Counted from the stretch's first letter, positions 34,964 to 43,371 are shown. The stretch is DNA of 64,000 nucleotides from Flagellimonas pacifica (GCF_900215465.1 NZ_OBEH01000002.1:370937-434936), one strand, 5' to 3'. Made by a program: numbers and translations. Notes: generated by a model not told the origin, from the letters alone.

Positions 34964-35292
34964 AAAGAAGAATCAAAGCATCGACTTTGATGGAAACCAT
35001 GGTGGCTACAGTGCTCATTGTAATTATTTTTATGCTTTCTAGCCTTATTTTAAATAACCTTTTTGTTGCTCAAGTAAAGGGAAACCTCCAACCAGTAAAG
35101 ACTCATCTTGACCAAGTGGAATATTTATATTCCAATGGAAAATTGACCGTTCCATATTATGAAGAATGGAATGACTGGAATATCAGCATTCAAAATCAGA
35201 AGGACGGAACCGTGCTCCTAGAGGCTAAAGAACAGATTTATTCAGAATCCAGAACCTTAAAACGAATAGTTGATAATGTCGAGATTCTATAA
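34951..35292 (+). CDS. Minor pseudopilin (GspI/GspH-like)
   Basis: 113 residues. The leader MAVLKRRIKA is followed by STLMETMVATVLIVIIF, with Glu at +5 and Ala at -1. The globular part is short (~75 residues) with WNDWNISIQ and a final basic strand, typical of GspI-type minor pseudopilins. It lies between the beta-helix protein and the next pseudopilin, overlapping both, as minor pseudopilin genes do in type II secretion operons. Confidence 0.78.
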   Translation: MAVLKRRIKASTLMETMVATVLIVIIFMLSSLILNNLFVAQVKGNLQPVKTHLDQVEYLYSNGKLTVPYYEEWNDWNISIQNQKDGTVLLEAKEQIYSESRTLKRIVDNVEIL

Positions 35293-35746
35293 AAAACTGA
35301 GTGCATTAACCTTGAGCGAGATGTTAGTGGTACTGTTGCTAACGATTATTGTAGTTGGACTGGCATTTTCTATTTTGGGACTCGTACAAAAACAAATGTT
35401 TGGAATTCAGGAAAATTATGAAAGGAAAACAGTTGACAATTTGCTGCAACAGGGTATGTGGATTGATTTTAATTCCAATTCCAGAATAGAATTTTCCAGT
35501 AAAACCAATTCCATAATGTTGAGTAATGAAATAGAAGAGAAACAATATGGCTTTTATGATGGTTATGTTACTCGTGGTCGGGATACATTTTTCACCGATT
35601 TTAAGGTTGGAAAGTTATATTTTCAAGGAAATGAGGTTATGGAAGGGATGATTGATGCTATTGAGTTATCTACTAATTATGAAAAAGAAAACGACAATAT
35701 GATATTTGTATATAAAAAGAATACAGCTGCTGATTTTATGAACTAA
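35270..35746 (+). CDS. Minor pseudopilin (GspJ-like)
   Basis: 158 residues (start at 35270; the ATG two codons later is also possible). The leader ends KKLSA and is followed by LTLSEMLVVLLLTIIVVGLAF, with Glu at +5 and Ala at -1. The soluble domain of ~120 residues is beta-rich (IEFSSKTNSIMLSNEIEEK). It overlaps the preceding pseudopilin by 23 nt and GspF by 1 nt. GspJ rather than GspH is suggested by size and order; this is not certain. Confidence 0.76.
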   Translation: MIMSRFYKKLSALTLSEMLVVLLLTIIVVGLAFSILGLVQKQMFGIQENYERKTVDNLLQQGMWIDFNSNSRIEFSSKTNSIMLSNEIEEKQYGFYDGYVTRGRDTFFTDFKVGKLYFQGNEVMEGMIDAIELSTNYEKENDNMIFVYKKNTAADFMN

Positions 35747-36882
35747 TGGGATTTAACCTAGAGAACATAGCTGCCAAAAAAGCGCAAAACGGTGCCGAAC
35801 CAAAAAAGAAGGTTCCTCTTTTGGAAAGGGAACTTACCTTTTTTGGTAAATCTTTCTCTAACAAAAGGAAAGAGGACTTTTATACAGAGTTGGCAGTGTT
35901 GCTGAAAGCAGGTATCAATCTTAAGGAAGCTTTACTACTTATTGAAGAAGGGCAAAAAAAGGAACAACAAAAAGAATTGTTCAAAGATTTGGGAGAAAGC
36001 CTACTCTCTGGATCAAACTTTTCTGAAGCCATAAGACGTAAAAAAGAGTTTACTGAGTATGAGTATTATTCCATAAAAATAGGAGAGGAGTCAGGGACTT
36101 TGGATAGTATAACCAAAGAATTAGGTTCGTTCTATGCAAAAAAAAATGAACAGCGCAGAAATTTGGTGAATGCATTGACATACCCTATAATTATTTTAAC
36201 AACTGCCATTTTGGTGGTCATATTTATGCTAAGGTTGGTAGTTCCTATGTTTCAGGATATTTTTAAACAGAACAATGTTGAACTTCCTTGGATAACCAAG
36301 TTTATTGTATCCGTTTCTGATTTTATTAAGGATTTTGGTTGGTGGATTGTCTTGATTTTTATTGGGGCATTGCTTTTACGAAAAGCTCTATTTGGCAATG
36401 ATTGGTTTAAAAAACGCATGGATTACCTATTACTAAGTATGCCATATGTAGGAAGCTTTTTGAAAGCGGTCTATTTAGCTCAATTTACCAGGGCCATTAG
36501 CCTTTTGACCGCTTCCAAAGTTCCGGTTTTGAACAGTATCGAGTTGGCCGGTAAAATGATTGATTTTTATCCGTTAAGGGAAGCACTTGATTTGGTCTCG
36601 ACTAAAATTATGCAAGGAGAAAACTTGAGTAATAGTTTAAAGGGCAACAAAATCTTTAGTAACAAAATGATTTCGATGGTAAAGGTTGCAGAAGAAACAA
36701 ATCAAACAGAGTTCATGTTCGAACGACTTAACCAACAGTACAGCATAGAGGTACAACAAAAATCAAAGCTTTTGAGCACTTTGATGGAACCCATGATAAT
36801 TTTAGTGGTTGGTATTTGTGTTGGAGTAATTTTAGTGGCTATGTATTTACCTATGTTCAAGTTGGGAAGTGTATTAGGGTGA
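35746..36882 (+). CDS. GspF/PilC-family platform protein
   Basis: 378 residues. Two T2SSF domains are visible: the first around 40-165 (FYTELAVLLKAGINLKEALL ... IKIGEESGTLDSITKEL) and the second around 235-365 (FTRAISLLTASKVPVLNSIE ... MVKVAEETNQTEFMFERL). Three to four membrane helices occur at about 165-190, 210-230 and 345-372. It is the inner-membrane rotor or platform on which the ATPase at 3794-5212 acts. Its presence here and absence from the first operon shows that the two operons form one machine. It is the last gene of the operon, followed by a strong terminator. Confidence 0.92.
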   Translation: MGFNLENIAAKKAQNGAEPKKKVPLLERELTFFGKSFSNKRKEDFYTELAVLLKAGINLKEALLLIEEGQKKEQQKELFKDLGESLLSGSNFSEAIRRKKEFTEYEYYSIKIGEESGTLDSITKELGSFYAKKNEQRRNLVNALTYPIIILTTAILVVIFMLRLVVPMFQDIFKQNNVELPWITKFIVSVSDFIKDFGWWIVLIFIGALLLRKALFGNDWFKKRMDYLLLSMPYVGSFLKAVYLAQFTRAISLLTASKVPVLNSIELAGKMIDFYPLREALDLVSTKIMQGENLSNSLKGNKIFSNKMISMVKVAEETNQTEFMFERLNQQYSIEVQQKSKLLSTLMEPMIILVVGICVGVILVAMYLPMFKLGSVLG

Positions 36883-36921
36883 TTTCAACGCAATAATTTG
36901 GTTCAATAGTTTTATCCAAAT

Positions 36922-36951
36922 AAAAAACCCAAGATTTAAATCTTGGGTTTT
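36922..36951. terminator. Bidirectional terminator
   Basis: The perfect stem AAAACCCAAGAT / ATCTTGGGTTTT lies between the convergent GspF gene and the tRNA gene. Confidence 0.85.
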
Positions 36952-36957
36952 CCTTTG

Positions 36958-37031
36958 TAGCGAGAGGGGGACTTGAACCCCCGACCTCAGGGTTATGAAT
37001 CCTGCGCTCTAACCACCTGAGCTACCTCGCC
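36958..37031 (-). tRNA. tRNA-Met (anticodon CAT)
   Basis: A 74-nt cloverleaf on the minus strand. The acceptor GGCGAGG pairs with TCTCGCT (two G-T pairs); the D arm has AGCTCAG; the anticodon arm reads GCAGGATTCATAACCCTG with CAT at 36997-36995; the T arm is GGGGGTTCAAGTCCCCC. No CCA is encoded. A CAT anticodon could also mean Ile2 (lysidine), but the sequence resembles the elongator Met tRNA of this phylum. Confidence 0.92.
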
Positions 37032-37166
37032 ATGGTGCCGTTAAGCGGGTGCAAATATATAGCTTAATTTTTGCTCAATCAAAATTCAAATTAATTTATT
37101 ATTTGATATTTATTTTTATATCTTCCCGAATAATATGAATGTCGAAAGGAAAAACCAATCATTAGA

Positions 37167-37550
37167 ATGAGTGATAAGATTAAATTTGAAATAGAGTTTG
37201 TGATTCAAGCCTCTCCACAGTTGCTTTATCAATATATATCTACCCCGTCTGGCCTATCAGAATGGTATGCTGACAACGTTAATTCGCGAAGTGAATTGTT
37301 TACATTTATTTGGGATGGCGCTGAAGAAAATGCCAAGATGTTAAAGCGTAAGAGTGATGAGTTTGTAAAATTTGCTTGGGAGGAAAATGATGATGATAGC
37401 TATTTTGAAATGCGCATTATTGTAGATGAAATCACCAAAGACGTTTCTTTGTTCATTACCGATTTTGCGGATGATGATGAAGTAGATGAAGCTAAAATGC
37501 TCTGGGAAAACCAAGTGTCGGATTTAAAACAAGTACTTGGTTCAAAATAG
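37167..37550 (+). CDS. START-like (SRPBCC) domain protein
   Basis: 127 residues. The whole protein is one helix-grip domain: FEIEFVIQASPQLLYQYIST, LSEWYADNV, FKFIW-like strand, and a long C-terminal helix (EAKMLWENQVSDLKQVLGS). It belongs to a small Bacteroidota family related to AHSA1/START proteins. The ligand is unknown. It is followed by a terminator that directly abuts the next start codon. Acidic composition (DDDEVDEA) is typical of the family. Confidence 0.8.
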   Translation: MSDKIKFEIEFVIQASPQLLYQYISTPSGLSEWYADNVNSRSELFTFIWDGAEENAKMLKRKSDEFVKFAWEENDDDSYFEMRIIVDEITKDVSLFITDFADDDEVDEAKMLWENQVSDLKQVLGSK

Positions 37551-37578
37551 AAGTATTCTTAACTAAAACGTATATTTG

Positions 37579-37602
37579 GCCTTGATTTTTTCAAGGCTTT
37601 TT
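37579..37602 (+). terminator. Terminator abutting the aminotransferase start
   Basis: The hairpin GCCTTGA-TTTTT-TCAAGGC followed by seven T ends 2 nt before the ATG at 37605. A TATATTTG box (37571-37578) lies directly upstream. Confidence 0.7.
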
Positions 37603-37604
37603 TT

Positions 37605-38450
37605 ATGGTCAATTTTAATGGCAACATTTTTCCAAGAGGCACCAATATTCTCAACTCCAACAATAGAGGTTTAAAATATGGGGATGCTCTCTTTGAAACA
37701 TTACGGTACGTAAATGGCACTATCTTTTTTTGGGAAGACCATTATTTTAGATTGATGGCCTCCATGCGTATTCTTCGTATGGAGATTCCCATGAATTTCA
37801 CCTTGGAATTTTTAGAGGAAGAAATTACAAAGACTATTCGGGAGAACAATTTTGGAAAAGATGCAATACGAGTGAGATTGAATGTTTTTAGAAATGATGG
37901 CGGTCTATATAAACCAGAAATCAACAAAGTGTCTTATCTAATAGAAACAAGCAAACTTGAATCTCCATTCTATCTTATTAATGACCAGAATTATGAAGTA
38001 GAACTTTTTAAAGATTACTATGTAAATAAGGACATGCTTTCCAATCTAAAGACTACCAACAAAATTTTGAATGTGGTAGCGAGTGTGTATGCAGAAGAAA
38101 ATGGATATCAAAATTGTCTTTTAATCAATACTGATAAAAATGTAGTGGAAACCATTAATGGGAACCTTTTTATGGTCAGGAATGGAGTTATTAAAACCCC
38201 GCCTTTGAGTGATGGTTGTTTAAATGGAATAATTAGAATGAAACTCATTGAAATCATAACTTCATCTGAAGAACTTGAACTTTTGGAAGAGTCCATATCT
38301 CCTTTTGAACTTCAAAAGGCAGATGAACTTTTTACTACGAACAGCATTATCGGAATAATTCCAATATCAAAATATAGGAAAAAGGAATATGACAATACTA
38401 TAAGCAAGAGTTTACTGGGTAAACTGAACGCCAAGGCAAGAATAGGATAA
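37605..38450 (+). CDS. Class IV aminotransferase (PabC/D-amino acid or branched-chain type)
   Basis: 281 residues. Fold-type IV PLP features are clear: YGDALFETLRYVNG near residue 25, HYFRLMASMRIL, the PLP lysine K149 in NLKTTNKILN, then ETINGNLFMV with the conserved Glu and LSDGCLNGIIR. The family includes aminodeoxychorismate lyase (folate synthesis), D-alanine aminotransferase and branched-chain aminotransferases; residues visible do not settle the substrate. It is a single gene with convergent YqgE 13 bp downstream. Confidence 0.85.
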   Translation: MVNFNGNIFPRGTNILNSNNRGLKYGDALFETLRYVNGTIFFWEDHYFRLMASMRILRMEIPMNFTLEFLEEEITKTIRENNFGKDAIRVRLNVFRNDGGLYKPEINKVSYLIETSKLESPFYLINDQNYEVELFKDYYVNKDMLSNLKTTNKILNVVASVYAEENGYQNCLLINTDKNVVETINGNLFMVRNGVIKTPPLSDGCLNGIIRMKLIEIITSSEELELLEESISPFELQKADELFTTNSIIGIIPISKYRKKEYDNTISKSLLGKLNAKARIG

Positions 38451-38462
38451 TAGCTTTCTGTT

Positions 38463-39023
38463 TTAGTTTAGAGAAGGGTTTTCAGGAGCATTGGACCATA
38501 ATAAATAATCTCCACCCAATTCTACCATTTTTTCCTTCCAAAATGCATTGGAAGATTTTTCCAAAATACTACTCTCATACTCATTTTGCACAACTACCCA
38601 AGATTTGGAAGAAAGTTCTTGATCTAGTTGGCTGGAATCCCAACCGGAATACCCAAGAAAGAAGCGGATATCTTGCTCTGAAATAGTTCCATTATTTATA
38701 AGTTCCACAGTCTTTTCAAAATTACCGCCCCAGAAAATACCATCAGAGATTTCAATACTATCATCAATAAGATGTGGAACTTTATGAATGAAGTATAGAT
38801 TATCCTGTTCCACAGGCCCGCCATTAAAAACCTTAAAAGGAATCGTGATTTCTGAAATAAGATCATCTATGGTATAATCCAATGGTTTGTTAAGGATAAA
38901 ACCAACAGAACCCTCATGGTTATGCTCAGCCAACAAGACCACGGAACGGTTAAAGGAAACATCACCCGTAAGTGTTGGTTCCGCTACCAATAATTTCCCT
39001 TTTTTAGGCTTATCGCTAACCAT
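38463..39023 (-). CDS. YqgE/AlgH family protein
   Basis: 186 residues. The typical opening KGKLLVAEPTLTGDVSFNRSV is followed by VLLAEHNHEGSVGFILNKP, FNGGPVEQDNLYFIHK and RFFLGYSGWDSSQLDQEL. The family is widespread and conserved but without an agreed biochemical role. It lies in the same orientation as the HU gene but is separated from it by a terminator, so it likely has its own promoter in the 39024-39095 gap. Confidence 0.92.
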   Translation of the reverse strand: MVSDKPKKGKLLVAEPTLTGDVSFNRSVVLLAEHNHEGSVGFILNKPLDYTIDDLISEITIPFKVFNGGPVEQDNLYFIHKVPHLIDDSIEISDGIFWGGNFEKTVELINNGTISEQDIRFFLGYSGWDSSQLDQELSSKSWVVVQNEYESSILEKSSNAFWKEKMVELGGDYLLWSNAPENPSLN

Positions 39024-39099
39024 ATTAAATGATTCTTATTACTAAATGTAACATATTATATGATAATTACAAAAACCTTCAAGAATTCCTTAAAATAAA

Positions 39100-39125
39100 A
39101 AAGCACCCCTTTTAAAGGGGCGCTT
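39100..39125 (-). terminator. Terminator of the HU gene
   Basis: The GC-rich stem GCRCCCCTTT / AAAGGGGYGC with a short loop is followed on the minus strand by an A/T-rich tract, 26 bp after the HU stop. Confidence 0.8.
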
Positions 39126-39150
39126 CGGTATATTTTAAAAACCTAATTGA

Positions 39151-39423
39151 TTAGTTTACTGAACCGCTCAATTCTGCTCCTGCTTTGAACTTTACAACGT
39201 TCTTAGCTGCAATCTTGATAGTTTGTCCAGTTTGTGGATTTCTACCTTCTCTTGCATTTCTCCTGGATACTGACCAAGAACCAAAACCTACCAAAGAAAC
39301 TCTGTTTCCTTTTTTAAGTGATCCCTCTACATTTCCTAAGAAAGACTCCAATGCTTTTTTAGCCGCTGCTTTAGTGATGCCTGCATCAGCTGCCATAGCA
39401 TCGATTAACTCTGTTTTGTTCAT
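39151..39423 (-). CDS. HU-family DNA-binding protein
   Basis: 90 residues, the exact size of HU. MNKTELIDAMAADAGITKAA forms the helical dimerisation part; GNRVSLVGFGSWSVSRRNAR and GRNPQTGQTIKIAAKNVVKF form the beta arms with the NPQTG tip proline. It is a nucleoid protein that bends DNA. It is transcribed alone from a strong flavobacterial promoter. Confidence 0.96.
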   Translation of the reverse strand: MNKTELIDAMAADAGITKAAAKKALESFLGNVEGSLKKGNRVSLVGFGSWSVSRRNAREGRNPQTGQTIKIAAKNVVKFKAGAELSGSVN

Positions 39424-39467
39424 AATGGAATTAAATTAATTGTTGTTAATATAATTTTAATGCTGAA

Positions 39468-39497
39468 CAAATTTATACGGATTTGCGTGCAACGCAA
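39468..39497 (-). promoter_or_regulatory. Flavobacterial promoter of the HU gene
   Basis: On the minus strand, TTG (39497-39495), 19 nt, then TAAATTTG (39475-39468), a full match to the TTG-N19-TAnnTTTG consensus of this phylum. It leaves a leader of about 40 nt before the ATG. Confidence 0.75.
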
Positions 39498-39599
39498 GTA
39501 AAACCAAGGGAAATACAGCTTTTTGTTGATAACTTGAAACGTTTGTTGATAAAGTTGACCAAAAATATGGGCTTTTGTTAGCCTAGTGGTAGTAAGGGT

Positions 39600-40565
39600 T
39601 TAGCGAAGATGAGCATTTTTATCAAGGGTAAGGCCATTCAAAACTTCTCTTATGGTCATTTTTCTTTTACCTGATAATTGTACTTCCAAAAGTTGAAGGT
39701 ATCCCCCTTCAACTGCCACCTTCATTTCCTTTTTATCCCAAAATAATTTTCCAACAGAATGGTCGTGTTCAGCATTTTCCATTGTTGTCTTATAAATTTT
39801 CATGCTTTCCTCTTTTCCATTATTTATTAAATAGGTCCAAGCCGTAGGGTATGGACTCAACCCCCTTATTAGGTTATGAATTTGGTCAATATGGACATTC
39901 CAATCTACTTTACATGTTTCTTTATAGATTTTGTGGGCAGGCCTTAGATTTTGAAAATGTTTTTGTGGAGTGCTCGACACATTTCCACTTTCAATTTGTT
40001 CACAGGTTTCAACCACAAGCTTTGCACCCAAATTCATTAATCGGTCATGCAAGGTTCCTACATTGTCCTCTTGGAATATGGGTTCCGTTTTTTGAAGGAT
40101 AATATTACCGGTGTCTATTTTGTCATCAATAAAAAATGTGGTTACACCAGTTTCCGTATCTCCATTTATTATGGTCCAATTTATAGGTGCCGCACCACGA
40201 TATTGTGGAAGGAGAGAAGCATGAAGGTTAAAAGTGCCATATTCTGGCATTTGCCATATTACCTTTGGTAACATTCTAAATGCCACTACAACCTGCAAAT
40301 TGACTCTTAAACTTTTCAGGTCACTTAGAAACCCTTCATCCTTTAAGTTTGTAGGCTGTAGTATTTTTAAATCATGCTCTTCTGCAAATTGTTTCACCGC
40401 CGATTTTTGAATTTTCCTTCCACGACCTGCCGGTCTATCCGGAGCTGTGATAACTCCCACAACATTAAACCCAGCATCTAAGATGCTTTGCAGACTTCCC
40501 ACCGCAAAGTCGGGAGTACCCATAAAAACTATGCGTAGCTTTTTATTCTTTGATTTTGTACTCAT
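39600..40565 (-). CDS. fmt: Methionyl-tRNA formyltransferase
   Basis: 321 residues. RIVFMGTPDFAVGSL, the substrate loop APDRPAGRGRK and the catalytic FNLHASLLPQYRGAAPINW (Asn, His) followed by TETGVTTFFIDDKIDTG (Asp) are all present. The C-terminal domain (LSPYPTAWTYL ... GGYLQLLEVQLSGKRKM) binds tRNA. It formylates initiator Met-tRNA. Its start overlaps the recQ stop by 23 nt, so fmt is the last gene of an AAA ATPase-recQ-fmt operon, an arrangement without an obvious functional link. Confidence 0.96.
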   Translation of the reverse strand: MSTKSKNKKLRIVFMGTPDFAVGSLQSILDAGFNVVGVITAPDRPAGRGRKIQKSAVKQFAEEHDLKILQPTNLKDEGFLSDLKSLRVNLQVVVAFRMLPKVIWQMPEYGTFNLHASLLPQYRGAAPINWTIINGDTETGVTTFFIDDKIDTGNIILQKTEPIFQEDNVGTLHDRLMNLGAKLVVETCEQIESGNVSSTPQKHFQNLRPAHKIYKETCKVDWNVHIDQIHNLIRGLSPYPTAWTYLINNGKEESMKIYKTTMENAEHDHSVGKLFWDKKEMKVAVEGGYLQLLEVQLSGKRKMTIREVLNGLTLDKNAHLR

Positions 40566-42432
40566 TCTTTTGATTAAGTTGTATTATTTGGTCTTCAAGC
40601 AGTCTTTGTAGAATTTCTAAAACAATTTTCTCATCATCATGCGTTAACAGCATCAATTGTCTAGAGGTAAGAGGAGATTTTTTTAGAAGGGAAATTATTT
40701 TATTCTCTAAAGTATCAGGCTCTACAATATTCTTTGCTGTACAAATATCGCATGTACCACATTTATCTTTGGTGCTTTCTCCAAAATAATTAAGCAAGAA
40801 TACACTTCTGCATGTGGTTGTACTGTCTATGTAATCTACCATGGACTTCAAGTTGGTGTGTTTGATCTTGTTGAAGTCTTTTATCTTTTTTGCAAATGGA
40901 TTAATGGTACGGTCATCCTCTCTGGGAACCAAAAAAGTGATTTCTATATCACTAGAAGAACTTTTGTAAGTAGCGATTCCATCATCATGTAATCGCATAA
41001 GAAGCTGCTTTACCCGTTTTTCGCTTTCACCGGTTTTTTTGGAGAGTAGAAGGATGTTTATTTTGGTGTCATGATCTGTAATTCCGCCATAAGTACGTAA
41101 AATGGTTTGAATTATAGCTGCAGAATTATGTTGTTTTCTGAGATACTCAAAGATTCCTGTTTTGGAAGCAACGAATTTCAAAGTAGTCTTCTCGTTGTAA
41201 TTCTCAGATAACGAGATTACCGAGTTTTGGTCCAGTATGCGTAATCCATGATAGGTCATGTTCGGGTTCAATGCGTAACGTTTACAAAATGCATTGAATT
41301 CAAATTCCAAAGTTTCCTGAACTAATTCTCCATATGGAATTTGAAAATAATTGTTCAACTGAACATAAAGCTTTTTTATAAAAGAAACGTCTGGCAAAGT
41401 GGATAGGAATTGCTGTTTTGCCCTTTCTTTATCTTCATTGTTAGTTAGTAGAACCGCGGTTGAAGTTTTTCCATCTCTTCCAGCTCTTCCCGCCTCTTGA
41501 AAATAACTTTCTAAGCTATCAGGAATTTGATAGTGCACCACCAGTCTAACATTGGGTTTGTCCACTCCCATACCAAAGGCATTGGTGGCTACCATGATGT
41601 TAGTCTTTTGAGCTAGCCATGAATCAAGTTTTTCTTTTTTATCGTTTTTGGAAATACCTCCGTGAAAGAAAGAAGCTTTGAAACCGTTCTTGTTCAAAAA
41701 ATCGGCAATTGATATGGTCATTTTTCGGGAACGTACATAAACAATACCGCTTTCCGGGTTGTCTTGGATTATTTTTTTTAAGTGATAAAGCTTATCCTCA
41801 GTTTTCTTTATTTTGAAAATAATATTTGCTCGGGAAAAGGAATCCTTAAAGACCTTTACTTGGTCCAACTTCAGATTTTCAACAATATCATCAACCACTT
41901 TTGGAGTGGCAGTGGCAGTTAAGGCAATCATCGGAGCGTTTGGTGCCAAATCTTTGAGAATGGCACAATCAAGATAAGCAGGCCTAAAATCGTTTCCCCA
42001 ATGAGAGATACAATGGGCCTCATCAATAGCAAGAAGGTTTACGTTCATTTCCCGTATCCTTTCCTGAACCAACGATTGTTGCAAACGTTCAGGTGACAGA
42101 TATAAGAATTTGTAGTTACCGTAGATGCAGTTGTCCAATAAATTGGTAACCTCCTCAAAAGAAATCCCTCCGATAAGTGCAATGGCTTTAATGTCTCTTT
42201 CCTTTAATTGGTTTACCTGATCCTGAATTAGGGCTACCAAAGGAGATACCACAATGCAAATGCCTTCTTGTGTTAATGCTGGAACTTGATAGCAAATAGA
42301 TTTCCCTCCTCCGGTGGGCATCAAGGCAAGGACATCTTCACCTTTGATAACAGCATTGATGATTTTTCCTTGTGAGCCCCTAAAATCTTCATGGCTCCAA
42401 AATTCCCTTAAAATTGCTTTGGGTTGTTGCAC
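40543..42432 (-). CDS. recQ: ATP-dependent DNA helicase RecQ
   Basis: 629 residues. Superfamily 2 helicase motifs are in order: Walker A MPTGGGKSICYQVP (about 38-51), DEAH box (AIDEAHCISHWG), motif III TATAT, motif V/VI (VATNAFGMGVDKPNVRLVVH, QEAGRAGRDG). Four zinc-binding cysteines lie late in the sequence (CRSVFLLNYFGE ... CGTCDIC), followed by a short C-terminal helical part; no complete HRDC domain is evident. It unwinds DNA in recombination and repair. Start shares 1 nt with the upstream stop. Confidence 0.95.
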   Translation of the reverse strand: MQQPKAILREFWSHEDFRGSQGKIINAVIKGEDVLALMPTGGGKSICYQVPALTQEGICIVVSPLVALIQDQVNQLKERDIKAIALIGGISFEEVTNLLDNCIYGNYKFLYLSPERLQQSLVQERIREMNVNLLAIDEAHCISHWGNDFRPAYLDCAILKDLAPNAPMIALTATATPKVVDDIVENLKLDQVKVFKDSFSRANIIFKIKKTEDKLYHLKKIIQDNPESGIVYVRSRKMTISIADFLNKNGFKASFFHGGISKNDKKEKLDSWLAQKTNIMVATNAFGMGVDKPNVRLVVHYQIPDSLESYFQEAGRAGRDGKTSTAVLLTNNEDKERAKQQFLSTLPDVSFIKKLYVQLNNYFQIPYGELVQETLEFEFNAFCKRYALNPNMTYHGLRILDQNSVISLSENYNEKTTLKFVASKTGIFEYLRKQHNSAAIIQTILRTYGGITDHDTKINILLLSKKTGESEKRVKQLLMRLHDDGIATYKSSSSDIEITFLVPREDDRTINPFAKKIKDFNKIKHTNLKSMVDYIDSTTTCRSVFLLNYFGESTKDKCGTCDICTAKNIVEPDTLENKIISLLKKSPLTSRQLMLLTHDDEKIVLEILQRLLEDQIIQLNQKNEYKIKE

Positions 42433-42995
42433 TAAACTTGGTTAAGGGTTTCCAATATAAAAGCTACCCTTTCAGGTACAGGGTTTTTGGGAACCAGAAT
42501 GGGATCATATCCAAATCTGGTGTATGTGTCCATTAAAGCATGGTGTATTTTCTGCGCTTCTTCATAGGTTTCCAATCGTTCATTGTCCGAAACATAAATT
42601 TCTTTCCAAGGTGGAGTTATAAAAATAGTGTTATAACGATTGTTTTGACAGCAATTAATAAACTCCTCTCCATATTCCTGACCAAAGAAATCCATATATG
42701 CCAATACATCTGGGATTCCGCGATCAAAAACACTAACAAGTGCCTTTGAAGTTAGCGATTCTTGAAAATGTGCAGCCCTTCCATACAATAGATCTTTATT
42801 GAACTGCATGGCATCATCAACAAAAACCAAGGGATTAGAAACCAAACCAGCGGGGTCACCTTCTTTTTTTGCTTTTGAGGTCATGTCCCTGATAATCTCA
42901 TGATAACAATGAAACCCTTTTTCCTCCAGTCCATTTACAATGGATGTTTTTCCAGTTCCTGGAGCTCCGGTAATAACTACTTTTGTATGGTTCAA
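42432..42995 (-). CDS. AAA-type ATP-binding protein (NadR/Ttd14-like P-loop)
   Basis: About 187 residues from a TTG at 42995, directly before HTKVVITGAPGTGKTSIVN (Walker A). An ATG at 43085 would add 30 hydrophobic, poorly conserved residues and overlap the divergent gene at 43084, so I prefer the TTG. Conserved features: CYHEIIRDM, FDRGIPDVLAYMDFFGQEY (Walker B-like) and FITPPWKEIYVSDNERLETY. It belongs to the AAA_28 group of small P-loop kinase-like proteins. Substrate unknown. It is first in the operon with recQ and fmt. Confidence 0.8.
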   Translation of the reverse strand: MNHTKVVITGAPGTGKTSIVNGLEEKGFHCYHEIIRDMTSKAKKEGDPAGLVSNPLVFVDDAMQFNKDLLYGRAAHFQESLTSKALVSVFDRGIPDVLAYMDFFGQEYGEEFINCCQNNRYNTIFITPPWKEIYVSDNERLETYEEAQKIHHALMDTYTRFGYDPILVPKNPVPERVAFILETLNQV

Positions 42996-43061
42996 ACACA
43001 AATATTTACAAACGCAAAGTAATGAAATAGGAAGAAGGAAAAAAAATTGTGCACTAACCCA

Positions 43062-43069
43062 TATATTTG
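43062..43069 (+). promoter_or_regulatory. -7 promoter box TATATTTG before the DUF493 gene
   Basis: A full TAnnTTTG match 15 bp before the ATG at 43084; no good TTG was found at the usual upstream distance. Confidence 0.5.
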
Positions 43070-43083
43070 TAAAAAATAGCAAC

Positions 43084-43371
43084 ATGGAGAAGGAGAAATC
43101 CGATGAGTTTTATGCTAGATTGAAGGATCAGTTATTGGAAAACACCAAATGGCCATCCAATTACCTCTATAAATTCATTGTACCTACGGATGAAAAGAAG
43201 ATTGGACAGATCAATGACATTTTTAATAACACAGGAGCTGTTATTGAGTCCAAGAAATCGAAAAAGGGAACTTATACGAGTATTTCCATTACTGTACATC
43301 TAAACAACCCGGATGAGGTAATAGCAAAGTACAAGGAGGTAAGCACTGTTGAAGGGGTAATTTCCCTTTAG
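43084..43371 (+). CDS. DUF493 (YbeD-like) family protein
   Basis: 95 residues from the ATG at 43084. A single ferredoxin-like alpha/beta domain: WPSNYLYKFIVPTDEKKIGQ, IESKKSKKGTYTSISITV and VIAKYKEVSTVEGVISL match the YbeD/DUF493 family. YbeD-like proteins have a regulatory ACT-like fold but no settled role. Divergent from the AAA ATPase gene. Confidence 0.88.
   Translation: MEKEKSDEFYARLKDQLLENTKWPSNYLYKFIVPTDEKKIGQINDIFNNTGAVIESKKSKKGTYTSISITVHLNNPDEVIAKYKEVSTVEGVISL

Noticed and set aside
42995..43085. N-terminal extension of the AAA ATPase to an ATG at 43085
   Set aside because: It would add 30 hydrophobic residues before the P-loop and overlap the divergent DUF493 start and its promoter box.
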